Shown: one piece after another, positions 1-7,721 of the stretch | Numbering within the stretch: position 1 is the stretch's first letter | Layout: each line of letters begins with the position of its first letter | Position numbers and translations under genes: made by a program | Source of the DNA: Lysobacter enzymogenes | Lineage (GTDB): Bacteria; Pseudomonadota; Gammaproteobacteria; Xanthomonadales; Xanthomonadaceae | NCBI RefSeq assembly: GCF_017355525.1 | Contig: NZ_CP067395.1 | Coordinates: forward strand, 4,433,001 to 4,497,000 | Length of the DNA stretch: 64,000 nucleotides | Reading direction: 5' to 3' | The notes under the pieces: model-generated | The model's input: the letters and a program-made list of their open reading frames with translations, nothing else | Databases searched by the model: none | Told to the model about the DNA's origin: nothing

Positions 1-922
1 TGCGCGCGTCGCGGATCAGCACGGTGCCGGGGATGCCGTCCTCCGGGCCGGTGTCGAACGGAACGTTGCCGTGCACGCGGCCGTCGTTGGCGGGATTGCG
101 GCCCGGCTGGTTGGCGCGCATCTGCGCCGCGTTCGGGTTCGCGGGGAACGCGTAGGCGCGGGCGAAATCGGTGCGGTCCGAGCGCACCAGGCCCTGGCTG
201 TCGTCGTAGGACGCGCCGACCATGAGGTTGCCGCGGCCGTCGGCGAAGTCGGCGCCGGCCAGCACGCTGTAGCCCAGGCGCTCGTTGTCGCCGTGGTCGC
301 TGATGCCGTAGTTGAAGTTGGCTTCCACGCCCTGGAAGCGGTCCTTGAGGATCACGTTGACCACGCCGGCGATCGCGTCGGAACCGTAGGTCGGCGCGCC
401 GCCGATGGCGACGTTCTCGACCCGGTCGATCATCTGCACCGGGATCGCGTTGAGGTCGACCTGCGAGCCGGCGGAAAAGCCGAAGTTGGTCAGCGCGCGC
501 GAGGTCACCATGCGCCGGCCGTTGAGCAGGGTCAGGGTGCGGTTGCTGCCGAGGCCGAAGCGGTTCACGAAATTGACGCCGCCGGCGAAGTTGCCCTGGC
601 CGCCTTCCGGGGTCTGGCCGATGCCGAAGCCGACGGTCTGGTTCAGCGCGTCGGCGACGTTGGTCATGCCGCGCTCGCGCACCGATTCGCCGGAGACCAC
701 GCCGGCCGGTTCCAGGGTGTCGAAGCCGCTGCGCGGGATGCGCGAGGCGGTGACCTTGATGCCTTCCAGTTCGGTGGCGTTGCGCTCGGCCGGCGCCGGC
801 GCCGGCGCGGCGGCCTGCTGGGCCAGGACGGCGGGGGCGAACAGCGGCGCGGCCAGGGCCACGGCCAGAGCGGTCAACAGCGGGCTGCGCCGCGGCGGGC
901 GGCGGGTGGTCGAACGGATCAT
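1..922 (-). CDS. TonB-dependent outer-membrane receptor, N-terminal part (cut by window edge)
   Basis: About 307 residues can be read before the gene leaves the window at base 1. The start is the ATG at 922. A signal peptide follows (Arg-rich n-region, then LLTALAVALAAPLFAPAVLA, cleavage near AQQ) and then a Pro/Ala linker. The next part looks like a TonB plug domain: ELEGIKVTASRIPRSGFDT, LTLLNGRRMVTSR, and RVENVAIGGAPTYGSDAIAG leading into VVNVILK. The last visible stretch should be the first barrel strands. Receptors of this plug type import substrates across the outer membrane using TonB energy; the ligand cannot be told from this fragment. A 7-bp-arm inverted repeat (1039-1060) lies upstream of the start. 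Confidence 0.93.
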   Translation of the reverse strand, partial: MIRSTTRRPPRRSPLLTALAVALAAPLFAPAVLAQQAAAPAPAPAERNATELEGIKVTASRIPRSGFDTLEPAGVVSGESVRERGMTNVADALNQTVGFGIGQTPEGGQGNFAGGVNFVNRFGLGSNRTLTLLNGRRMVTSRALTNFGFSAGSQVDLNAIPVQMIDRVENVAIGGAPTYGSDAIAGVVNVILKDRFQGVEANFNYGISDHGDNERLGYSVLAGADFADGRGNLMVGASYDDSQGLVRSDRTDFARAYAFPANPNAAQMRANQPGRNPANDGRVHGNVPFDTGPEDGIPGTVLIRDAR

Positions 923-1038
923 CGATGGGGTCCCCGGGTCGGGCCGGCGCGTGCGGCCGGCGCCCCGTCAGTACGCCCAATCCGGCAAAGCGGTCGCAAG
1001 AGCGAAACGCGAACAAATCATTGTCGAAACGTGATGCG

Positions 1039-1060
1039 AATCGCGCGATAGATCGCGATT
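1039..1060. promoter_or_regulatory. Inverted repeat upstream of TonB receptor gene
   Basis: AATCGCG and CGCGATT face each other across 8 bp, about 117 bp upstream of the receptor start. The position would suit a repressor site, but no regulator gene is adjacent and the arms are short. This is a weak candidate. Confidence 0.25.
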
Positions 1061-1111
1061 TCGGCGCAGCGGCGTCAACCGTGGCCGAAACGCGCGTTTT
1101 GGCATTGGATC

Positions 1112-1138
1112 CGACGATGCCGACGATGCCGACGATGC
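1112..1138. repeat. Short tandem repeat, 3 x CGACGATGC
   Basis: Three exact consecutive 9-bp units lie in the 277-bp gap between the TonB receptor start and the 3' end of the dehydratase gene. They are not in an evident reading frame. The block could vary in length by slippage. Confidence 0.7.
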
Positions 1139-1199
1139 CGGCGAGGCGCCCGAGCCGGCCGGACCGGTGCGCGGCCGCGCCGCACGCCGGCGCGGCGGC

Positions 1200-2111
1200 T
1201 TATCCCCCGAACCGGGACAGAGACTCCACGGTCGCGGTCGATCCGCCGCAAACCACGACCAGCACGTTGCCCGCCACGCCGGGCGGAAGCCGGTTCGCGT
1301 ACAGCAGCGCCAGCGACGCGCCGCAGGCCGGTTCGACCAGGGTGCGGTGGTCGTCGAGGAAAGCCAGGCAGGCGTCGACCGCTTCGCGGTCGCTGACCTG
1401 CAACGGAATCACCGGCCGTTCGCGGGTCAGCGCGAACGCGCGCTCGCACACCTGGCGCGCGCCGAGCGAGGTCGCCACGCCCGACAGCGCCGGCAGCTCG
1501 ACTGGCCGGCCGGCGTCGACGGCCGCGGCGAACGAGGCCATGCCTTCGGTTTCCGCGGCATAGATCGGCACCTCGTCGAGTCCGCTGCGGCGCATGCCTT
1601 CGGCGACGCCCGCCAGCAAGCCGCCGCCGCCGACGCACAGCACCACCGCGTCCGGGCGCAGCCCGTCGGCGACCACCTCGTCGATCAAGGTGGCGTGGCC
1701 CTGCCACAGCAGCGGGTCGTCGAACGGGTGCAGGAACGCGTCCTGCGCGGTTTTCAGCGACTGCGCGTAGCGGTTCGCTTCGAACCACGACGTCCCGTGC
1801 ACGATCACTTCGGCGCCTTCCGCATCGAGCAGGCGCCGCGCGCGTTCGGTCGTGGTTTCCGGAACCACCACCAGCACCGGCACGCCGAGCTTGCGGCCCG
1901 CGTAAGCGACGGCCAGGCCGGCGTTGCCGCCGGAGGACGACAGGAAGCGCTGCGCGCCTTGCGCGCGGTAGTGCTCGCAGGCGTGGCCGATGCCGCGGAT
2001 CTTGAACGACCCGGACGGCTGCATGGCTTCCATCTTGAGCCAGGCCCTGGCGCCGATGGCGCGCGACAGCGGGAGGGATTCGAGCAGCGGCGTTTTGACG
2101 CTCAATGGCAT
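1200..2111 (-). CDS. PLP-dependent L-serine/L-threonine dehydratase
   Basis: A 303-residue fold-type II PLP enzyme. The cofactor lysine sits in SGSFKIRGIG near the N-terminus, followed by the Asn loop SSSGGNAGLAVAYAGRKLGV and the phosphate-binding glycine loop CVGGGGLLAGV. Such enzymes deaminate serine or threonine to pyruvate or 2-oxobutyrate. The size, and the lack of a C-terminal ACT domain, place it with catabolic, eukaryote-like serine dehydratases rather than biosynthetic IlvA. The start was set at the ATG at 2111 (MPLSVKTPLLES), because the upstream in-frame extension is Arg/Pro-rich and non-conserved in appearance. It is monocistronic. Whether serine or threonine is preferred is not visible. 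Confidence 0.87.
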   Translation of the reverse strand: MPLSVKTPLLESLPLSRAIGARAWLKMEAMQPSGSFKIRGIGHACEHYRAQGAQRFLSSSGGNAGLAVAYAGRKLGVPVLVVVPETTTERARRLLDAEGAEVIVHGTSWFEANRYAQSLKTAQDAFLHPFDDPLLWQGHATLIDEVVADGLRPDAVVLCVGGGGLLAGVAEGMRRSGLDEVPIYAAETEGMASFAAAVDAGRPVELPALSGVATSLGARQVCERAFALTRERPVIPLQVSDREAVDACLAFLDDHRTLVEPACGASLALLYANRLPPGVAGNVLVVVCGGSTATVESLSRFGG

Positions 2112-2673
2112 GGGGTCGGTTTCTTGAGGGGAGGGCGTTCGCACGCGCGGGGCGCTGCGCTGGCCCTCGCGCGGGTGGGCCGGCAGGCGTTTTTCCGCAG
2201 GATATCGCGCCGCCTGTTTGCGGACCTTGCCGCCGTTCGAGGCCGCGCGAACGGGCTGGCGATGGTGCGCCAGCCGGGACGGTGGGTGTGGCGTCCGCGC
2301 CGGGTTGGAAGCTTTGGGCGTCACGCTTCGGAAAGTCTCTTTCGAAATTGAGATTCGGCCTGCGTCTATCTCCCCACATCAAATGTTGTAAGGATTCGCC
2401 CCGCCGCAGGCCGACAGGCCGGGCGCCACGGCCGCGGTCGCGTCGATGCGCCGGCCATCGCGCCGTTTTAACCAGTTGATATTCAAGATATTTCGCCAGC
2501 CGTCAGGCGCGCCCAGGCATAGTCGCCGGACTTGGCCGCAGCCGTCGCCCGCCGCCGCGTCCCATATCTGAACGCGCGCCATCTGCGCCCCCGCCCGCCG
2601 TTCCAATCGCGCAACACTGCGGAACTTCCCCCACCTTTAGCAGTCCTATAGGCCGACTGCTAAGATCGCTGCC
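2112..2673. other. Intergenic region, dehydratase to rpoH
   Basis: 562 bp between divergent genes. No convincing ORF is present: the open frames are Arg-rich shadows. The 3' end carries the CIRCE-like operator of rpoH. An AT-richer patch near 2470-2500 (TTGATATTCAAGATATTTCG) is the likeliest promoter territory, but no clean sigma-70 or sigma-32 hexamer pair could be fixed. Confidence 0.5.
2637..2663 (+). promoter_or_regulatory. CIRCE-like HrcA operator in front of rpoH
   Basis: TTAGCAGTC, 9 bp, GACTGCTAA: a perfect 9-bp-arm inverted repeat with exactly the CIRCE spacing. The CIRCE consensus known from groE and dnaK operons is TTAGCACTC-N9-GAGTGCTAA. The site here differs only by one compensated change (C to G in arm 1, G to C in arm 2). 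It ends 10 bp before the rpoH ATG, so HrcA bound here would block initiation or early elongation. In mRNA the same bases form a hairpin over the ribosome-binding region. HrcA control is inferred; hrcA is not in the window. Confidence 0.75.
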
Positions 2674-3552
2674 ATGACCTCTATCGCCCAATCCTCTGCT
2701 CTTGTCGCCAACAACCTGCCTGTGCCCAGCGCGCTCGGTTCGCTGGATGCATACATCGGCGCGGTGCACCAGATCCCGGTGCTCAGCGTCGAGAACGAGC
2801 AGGCGTTGGCCCGCCGCTTCCGCGACGACGAAGACCTCGACGCGGCCCGCGAACTCGTCCATTCCCATCTGCGCTTCGTGGTCCACGTGGCCCGCGGCTA
2901 CAACGGCTACGGCCTGCAGATCGGCGACCTCATCCAGGAAGGCAACATCGGCCTGATGAAGGCGGTCAAGCGCTTCGACCCCGACCAGGGCGTGCGTCTG
3001 GTCTCCTTCGCGGTGCACTGGATCCGCGCCGAGATGCACGAGTTCATCCTCAAGAACTGGCGCATCGTCAAGGTCGCCACGACCAAGGCCCAGCGCAAGC
3101 TGTTCTTCAACCTGCGCAAGTCCAAGACCCGCCTGGGCTGGATGAACGCCGAGGAAGTGCGTCAGGTCGCCCTCGACCTCAACGTCTCCGAGCGCGAAGT
3201 GATGGAGATGGAGTCGCGCCTGTCCGGCCGCGACATCGGCTTCGACGCGCCCAGCGACGAGGACGACGACCACGCGCCGCCGTCGCCGGCCGCGTACCTG
3301 CGCGCCGCCGACGAAGACCCCTCGCAGAGCTACGAGCGCGAGGACGAGGAAGACAACCAGCTGGCGCTGCTGCGCGAAGGCATGGCCGGCCTGGATGCGC
3401 GTTCGCGCGACATCATCAAGCGCCGCTGGCTCGATGCCGACAGCAAGATCACGCTGCAGGAGCTGGCCGACGAGTACGGCGTCAGCGCCGAGCGCATCCG
3501 CCAGATCGAGGCGAATGCGCTGAAGAAGATGCGCGGTCTGTTCGCGGCGTAA
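2674..3552 (+). CDS. rpoH: RNA polymerase heat-shock sigma factor, sigma-32
   Basis: A 292-residue sigma-70-family protein that directs RNA polymerase to heat-shock promoters. Region 2 is visible ([59 protein letters not shown]). It is followed by the RpoH-box signature QRKLFFNLRKSK, and region 4 sits at the C-terminus (ITLQELADEYGVSAERIRQI). The length is normal for RpoH (about 285). The ATG at 2674 fits the family N-terminus, but there is no clear Shine-Dalgarno because a CIRCE-like inverted repeat occupies -37 to -11. A strong terminator follows. This suggests a single-gene unit under repressor and possibly RNA-structure control. Confidence 0.97.
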   Translation: MTSIAQSSALVANNLPVPSALGSLDAYIGAVHQIPVLSVENEQALARRFRDDEDLDAARELVHSHLRFVVHVARGYNGYGLQIGDLIQEGNIGLMKAVKRFDPDQGVRLVSFAVHWIRAEMHEFILKNWRIVKVATTKAQRKLFFNLRKSKTRLGWMNAEEVRQVALDLNVSEREVMEMESRLSGRDIGFDAPSDEDDDHAPPSPAAYLRAADEDPSQSYEREDEEDNQLALLREGMAGLDARSRDIIKRRWLDADSKITLQELADEYGVSAERIRQIEANALKKMRGLFAA

Positions 3553-3578
3553 GCCGCAAGCCAACGCCGAAAACGCGG

Positions 3579-3611
3579 ACGGCCCGGGGCGACCCGGGCC
3601 GTTTTCGTTTG
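3579..3611 (+). terminator. Rho-independent terminator of rpoH
   Basis: A perfect 10-bp stem (ACGGCCCGGG / CCCGGGCCGT) with loop GCGA, followed by TTTCGTTTG, begins 27 bp after the rpoH stop codon. Confidence 0.9.
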
Positions 3612-3624
3612 TGCGCGCCCGTCG

Positions 3625-5178
3625 TTATGTCTTGGCCGGTGCGTTCGCGTCCGCGCTGCCGGACTGCGCGCGTTGGGTCGCGCCGGCGTTGGCTTTTTCC
3701 TCTGCCAACGTCTTCGCCAGCCGCCGGTACAGCGCTTTGAGCTGCGAATGCGAGCGCAGGTCGCCGTTGCGCACGCTCAGGTCCAGGGTCCGGGTTTCGG
3801 CCTGAAGCACGCGGGCGACGTCGGCCGCCGGCGGATCGCCGGGGAGGGCGCGGTAGACCGCTTCCAGCATCGGATACAGCGGCGCGTGCGGAAAATCCCG
3901 CGCCGCCTGCGCGAGCATGGCGCGATACGCCGGGTCCGGCGCGACGCCCGGCTCCGGTTCGGCGTGCTGCACGCGGCTCAGCGCGAAGCGCGGATCGCGG
4001 TAGCGCTTCCAGCCGAGTTCGTCGCTCTGCGCCAGGCCGGCGGCGTCGCCGGCGCCTTGCTGCAGATACGCCAGCACGCGCAGCGCTTCGAGGTCGCCGG
4101 CCTTGCCGGTGGCGCGTTCGCGCAGGGTGCCGCCGTGGCGGGCCAGCAGCGCGGCGAAGTCCGGCGGTTGTTCGCTGCGCGCGACCAGCCGGCCCAGCGC
4201 CACCAATCCCAGCGCCGAGCTGGCCGGATACGGATGGCCGCCGACCAGCACGCGGCAGCGGTCGAGATCGGCGGATTCGAACGCACGCTCGCTGTCGCGC
4301 AGTTTCGGCCACAGGCAGTCCCACTCCTGGCGCTCGCGCTGCTGCGGGTTCCATTGCGCGCGCGCCAGCGCGATCGCCGCGTCCTGCGCGGAAGGCTGCG
4401 GCGCGTGGTTCCACCAGTCGGTCTGCCAGTCGAACGAACGCGCGAGCAGGCGCTCCAGCGCGCCGCGGTCGCCGCTGGCGGCGTCGCGATAGTCGCGGTC
4501 GAAGCGGCTCAGATCGGAAGGGCCGCCGAACACTTCGAACGACATCTTTTCGGCGCCGACGTGGTGACTGTCGACCTTGGAGGCGTCGACGATTTCGACC
4601 GCCGCCTGCGGGTCGCCGGCGAGGTGGCAATACGCGGCGATGTAGGTCGCCTGCGCGGGAATGCCGACGCGGCTCGCCTGCAGGCGTTTCCACAGCGGCA
4701 GCGCGGCGGCGCAGTCGTCCTTGCGGGTGTAGTGCAGGGCCAGTTCGTAGAGGATTTCCGGCTGGTCCGGCTGCAACGCGTCGGCGCTGCGGTGCAGGCT
4801 CAACGACGCGTCGGGCGCCAGCGACCACAGCATGTTGCCGATCGCGAAACGGCGCGCGGCGCCGCCTTGTTCGCCGTAGGCGACCAGCTCGCTTACGGCC
4901 TGATCGAGGCGGCCGGAGAATTGCAGCGGCCGATGGCGTTCGTTGAAGGCTGCGGAGCCCTCGCTCTCGGCCTCGACTTGGGCGAGGAAATCCTCGGCGG
5001 ACAGCGACGCTTTGGCCGCCGTTGCGGCCGCCGGCGCCGCGGCTTCGAACTCGCGCGCGGCGCGCGGCGCCGCCGGCTCCTGCGCCGAACAGGCGGCCGC
5101 GGCCAGGGTCAGTATCAGCAACGGCAGCACAAGGCGGCGCCGCGACGGGTCCGTGTCGATTGCGTGGAGCGTGCTCAT
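3625..5178 (-). CDS. Predicted lipoprotein of unknown function
   Basis: 517 residues from the ATG at 5178, preceded by a strong AAAGGAGG ribosome-binding site. The N-terminus (RRRLVLPLLILTLAAAAC, then SAQEP) is a lipoprotein signal with the lipobox cysteine near residue 35. The mature part is Ala-rich and mostly helical in appearance, with stretches such as PEILYELALHYTRKDDCAAALPLWKRL that resemble TPR-type helix pairs. A role as a periplasmic TPR-like scaffold is only a guess. It is convergent with rpoH, whose terminator lies 14 bp from its stop. No close family is recognised. Confidence 0.8.
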   Translation of the reverse strand: MSTLHAIDTDPSRRRLVLPLLILTLAAAACSAQEPAAPRAAREFEAAAPAAATAAKASLSAEDFLAQVEAESEGSAAFNERHRPLQFSGRLDQAVSELVAYGEQGGAARRFAIGNMLWSLAPDASLSLHRSADALQPDQPEILYELALHYTRKDDCAAALPLWKRLQASRVGIPAQATYIAAYCHLAGDPQAAVEIVDASKVDSHHVGAEKMSFEVFGGPSDLSRFDRDYRDAASGDRGALERLLARSFDWQTDWWNHAPQPSAQDAAIALARAQWNPQQRERQEWDCLWPKLRDSERAFESADLDRCRVLVGGHPYPASSALGLVALGRLVARSEQPPDFAALLARHGGTLRERATGKAGDLEALRVLAYLQQGAGDAAGLAQSDELGWKRYRDPRFALSRVQHAEPEPGVAPDPAYRAMLAQAARDFPHAPLYPMLEAVYRALPGDPPAADVARVLQAETRTLDLSVRNGDLRSHSQLKALYRRLAKTLAEEKANAGATQRAQSGSADANAPAKT

Positions 5179-5329
5179 GCGGTCCTCCTTTGACCGGGCG
5201 CGCCGGCGCGCCGTTATGCGCATCAGCCTAATCGTTCGCTGGCGCGCGCAGCAACGGCTGCGCAAGACGCGGATATCGGCGCGGCCGCCGCGGACCTAAG
5301 GTGGCGTCGTACCCAACGAGGAACCTGCC

Positions 5330-5797
5330 ATGCACGCTTACCGAATCGACGGCCTCGCCCCGGACGCCTTCGCCCCGCTGTTCGCGCTCGACGACGAGGC
5401 GCTGCGCGCACACGGCATGCGCCGGGTCGTGGCCGACTCGCCGCGCGGCTATCCGTGCCGGGTCTCGCTGAGCGAGGCGGCGGCCGGCGAAACCCTGCTG
5501 CTGCTGACCTTCGAGCACCACCGCGACGGCCCGTACCGCGCCAGCGGCCCGATCTTCGTGCGCGAGCGCGGCGAGCGCGCGCCGACCCTGCGCAACCGCC
5601 TGCCGGAGCTGCTGCGCAGCCGCCGCCTGTCGCTGCGCGTGTACGACGCCGAGGGCTGGCTGCTGCAGGCGCGCGTGTGCGAGGGCGAGCAGGGCGAAGC
5701 GGCGGTGGAGGAAATCCTCGCCGATCCGCGCGTCGCCCGCATCGACGCGCACAACGCGGCTTACGGCTGCTTCCTGTGCCGGATCGAGCGCGACTGA
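5330..5797 (+). CDS. DUF1203 family protein
   Basis: 155 residues from the ATG at 5330, with GAGG upstream. The family pattern is clear: CRVSLSEAAAGETLLLLTFE, HHRDGPYRASGPIFVRER in the first two-thirds, and YGCFLCRIERD at the end. DUF1203 proteins are small, probably cytosolic, and without a known reaction. It is monocistronic, with a 219-bp featureless gap before the next gene. Confidence 0.85.
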   Translation: MHAYRIDGLAPDAFAPLFALDDEALRAHGMRRVVADSPRGYPCRVSLSEAAAGETLLLLTFEHHRDGPYRASGPIFVRERGERAPTLRNRLPELLRSRRLSLRVYDAEGWLLQARVCEGEQGEAAVEEILADPRVARIDAHNAAYGCFLCRIERD

Positions 5798-6016
5798 GTC
5801 GGCGCGCGCCTGCGCGGGGCCGTTCGCGCAGGCGCGGCGCTCGCGCCGACCGACCGACCGCGCCCGCGTTCGGGCCTGACCGTTTTCGCATGAGCCGTTT
5901 GCGCCGCGTTTTGCGAGTACTGATCCGAGCGATCGACGCATCGCCCGCCCGTGCGCCGTTGCGGCCCCCCCGCGACGGCGCCGGTCCGTCCGTATCCGCA
6001 AGCCAACGGAGGCTCT

Positions 6017-6445
6017 ATGCAAGCGAACAAATGGGTTGTACTGGGCGCGCTGCTGTCGCTGTCCGCCTTGTCGCACAGCCCGCCGGCGCAGGCCGGCAAC
6101 GTCAGCAACGCGGTGGTCACCTGCTACATCGAAACCGCGGACTGGGACGTCCCGCAGCCGCAGCGCTGCGAAGCGTATTGGATCCCCTCCCGCGCCACCA
6201 ATCCCAGCACCGCCTATTTCGAGGTGACCGGCCTGCAGCCGGGGCGCTATTCGATCGCCTGGCGCAACGTCGAGATCAACCAGCCGATGCCGAGCTGCGC
6301 CAACAGCAATTACTGCTGGATTTCGATCGCGACCGAGACCCGCGGCGACGGCAAGGCCATCCTCGGCGCGACGGTCACCGACCTCGACACCGGCGAGAGC
6401 AAGTCGGTGCAGGCGACCGCGCGCTATTACGACGGCGTCAACTGA
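6017..6445 (+). CDS. Secreted four-cysteine protein, paralog 1 of 3
   Basis: 142 residues starting at the ATG at 6017 behind ACGGAGG. Residues 1-27 form a Sec signal peptide ending SPPAQA|GN. The mature protein of about 115 residues has four cysteines (VTCYIET, QRCEAYW, PSCANSN, YCWIS) and a conserved core (GLQPGRYSIAWRNVE, IATETRGDG, VTDLDTG, ATARYYDGVN at the end). The short alternating polar/aromatic segments suggest a disulfide-bonded beta-sandwich. It is clearly homologous to the next two genes. No known family was recognised; function unknown. Confidence 0.82.
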   Translation: MQANKWVVLGALLSLSALSHSPPAQAGNVSNAVVTCYIETADWDVPQPQRCEAYWIPSRATNPSTAYFEVTGLQPGRYSIAWRNVEINQPMPSCANSNYCWISIATETRGDGKAILGATVTDLDTGESKSVQATARYYDGVN

Positions 6446-6666
6446 GCCGCGCGTCGAGCCGGCGTCGGGCGCGGATCGCCCGCTGCCGCCATTCGCGGTT
6501 GCGCGCGTCCGCCACTACGCCGCCGCGGCCACGCGCCGGCGGATGAGAACTGCAAGCGGCGTCGCATCGCCGCGGCCCCGTCCTTGCCGGTGCGCGCGCG
6601 CCGGCCTGAGACTGCGGCGCCGGCGCGCTCGGCGCGCCGGTCCACAACAACCAAAAGGAGGGGGTC

Positions 6667-7095
6667 ATGGAAGTTGGCAAGATGCTGATCGCGGCCGGAT
6701 TCGCCGCTGCGCTGTCGCTGTCGTCGGTCGCGCCCGCACGCGCGGGCGATCTGAGCGGCGCGCAACTGACGTGCTATGTCGATACCTACGCTTTCGATGT
6801 GCCGCAAGCGGATTGGTGCCACAGCACCTGGACGCCGGGCACCGCGAACAATCCGTCGGTGGCGATGTTCTCGGTGGCCGGCTTGCCGGCGGGCAGCTAC
6901 AGCTACGCCTGGACCGATCTGGAAACCGGGCGGACGCCGAGCGGCTGCGGCAATGCGGAGTACTGCATCGTGCCGATCGCCACCGAAACCCGCGGCGACG
7001 GCGAGGCGCGCGCGCGGGTGGTGGTGACCGATCTGGCCACCGGCGCGCAGCGCGCGCTGGATGCGACGGCCTGGTATTGGGACGGCTACAACTGA
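6667..7095 (+). CDS. Secreted four-cysteine protein, paralog 2 of 3
   Basis: 142 residues from the ATG at 6667 with a very strong AAAAGGAGGGGG ribosome-binding site. The signal peptide ends VAPARA|GDLS. It shares with its neighbours CYVDTYAFDVPQADWC, NPSVAMFSVAGLPAGSYSYA, IATETRGDG, VTDLATG and the DGYN end. The four cysteines are aligned with paralogs 1 and 3. It lies 221 bp after paralog 1, so each copy may have its own promoter. Function unknown; secretion to periplasm or medium is inferred from the signal peptide. Confidence 0.82.
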   Translation: MEVGKMLIAAGFAAALSLSSVAPARAGDLSGAQLTCYVDTYAFDVPQADWCHSTWTPGTANNPSVAMFSVAGLPAGSYSYAWTDLETGRTPSGCGNAEYCIVPIATETRGDGEARARVVVTDLATGAQRALDATAWYWDGYN

Positions 7096-7195
7096 TCGAA
7101 CCGGCGCGCAGCGGCGGCGCCGCCGCCGTTGCGCGTCGCCGGTTCCGCTCGGCGTGCGCGCAGCGCGTCTTCGTCGATCGAACAAGGAGAGTTTC

Positions 7196-7621
7196 ATGCG
7201 CATCAACGCAATGATCGGACTGAGCGCGGTCGCGCTCGCCCTGGCCATGGGTTACGCCGAGCCGGCCCGCGCCGGCGATCTGAGCAACGCCGGCATGGAG
7301 TGTTATGTCGATACCTTCCGCTTCGACATCGCCACCGCCGACAGCTGCACGTCGCTGTGGGTGCCCAACGGCGCGCACGATCCGTCGGTGGCGGTGTTCA
7401 GCGTGACCGGGCTGCCGGCGGGCAACTACAGCTACGTCTGGCGCAACCTGGAAACCAACGCGGTCGTCGCCTCGTGCATCTATTCGGCGTGCGCGGTGCA
7501 GATCGCCACCGACCGCCTGGGCGACGGCGTGGCGATCCTGCAGGCGACGATCACCGACCTGGACACGGGCGCGAGCCGGCAGGTGCAGGCCACCGCGTAC
7601 TACCTCGACGGTTACACCTGA
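7196..7621 (+). CDS. Secreted four-cysteine protein, paralog 3 of 3
   Basis: 141 residues from the ATG at 7196, with AAGGAGAG upstream. The signal peptide ends EPARA|GDLSN. The same architecture follows: MECYVDTFRFDIATADSC, DPSVAVFSVTGLPAGNYSYV, two further cysteines in the SCIYSACAV segment, ITDLDTGASR, and the DGYT end. Paralogs 2 and 3 look closer to each other than to paralog 1. A strong terminator closes the array 27 bp later. Function unknown. Confidence 0.82.
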   Translation: MRINAMIGLSAVALALAMGYAEPARAGDLSNAGMECYVDTFRFDIATADSCTSLWVPNGAHDPSVAVFSVTGLPAGNYSYVWRNLETNAVVASCIYSACAVQIATDRLGDGVAILQATITDLDTGASRQVQATAYYLDGYT

Positions 7622-7648
7622 GCCGGCGCGAACGCGTCGCACGAATGG

Positions 7649-7677
7649 AAAGGGCGCCCCCGAGGCGCCCTTTTTCG
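7649..7677 (+). terminator. Terminator closing the secreted-paralog array
   Basis: Stem AAAGGGCGCC / GGCGCCCTTT with loop CCCGA runs into a T tract. It lies between the convergent paralog 3 and ndh genes and may serve both strands. Confidence 0.88.
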
Positions 7678-7721
7678 TTGCGGCCGACGGATGCGCCGCT
7701 GGGTTGCGTTCGCCGAGCGCT

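Noticed and set aside
2379..2606. 75-codon minus-strand frame upstream of rpoH
   Set aside because: No ribosome-binding site, no recognisable pattern, and it covers the likely rpoH promoter region.
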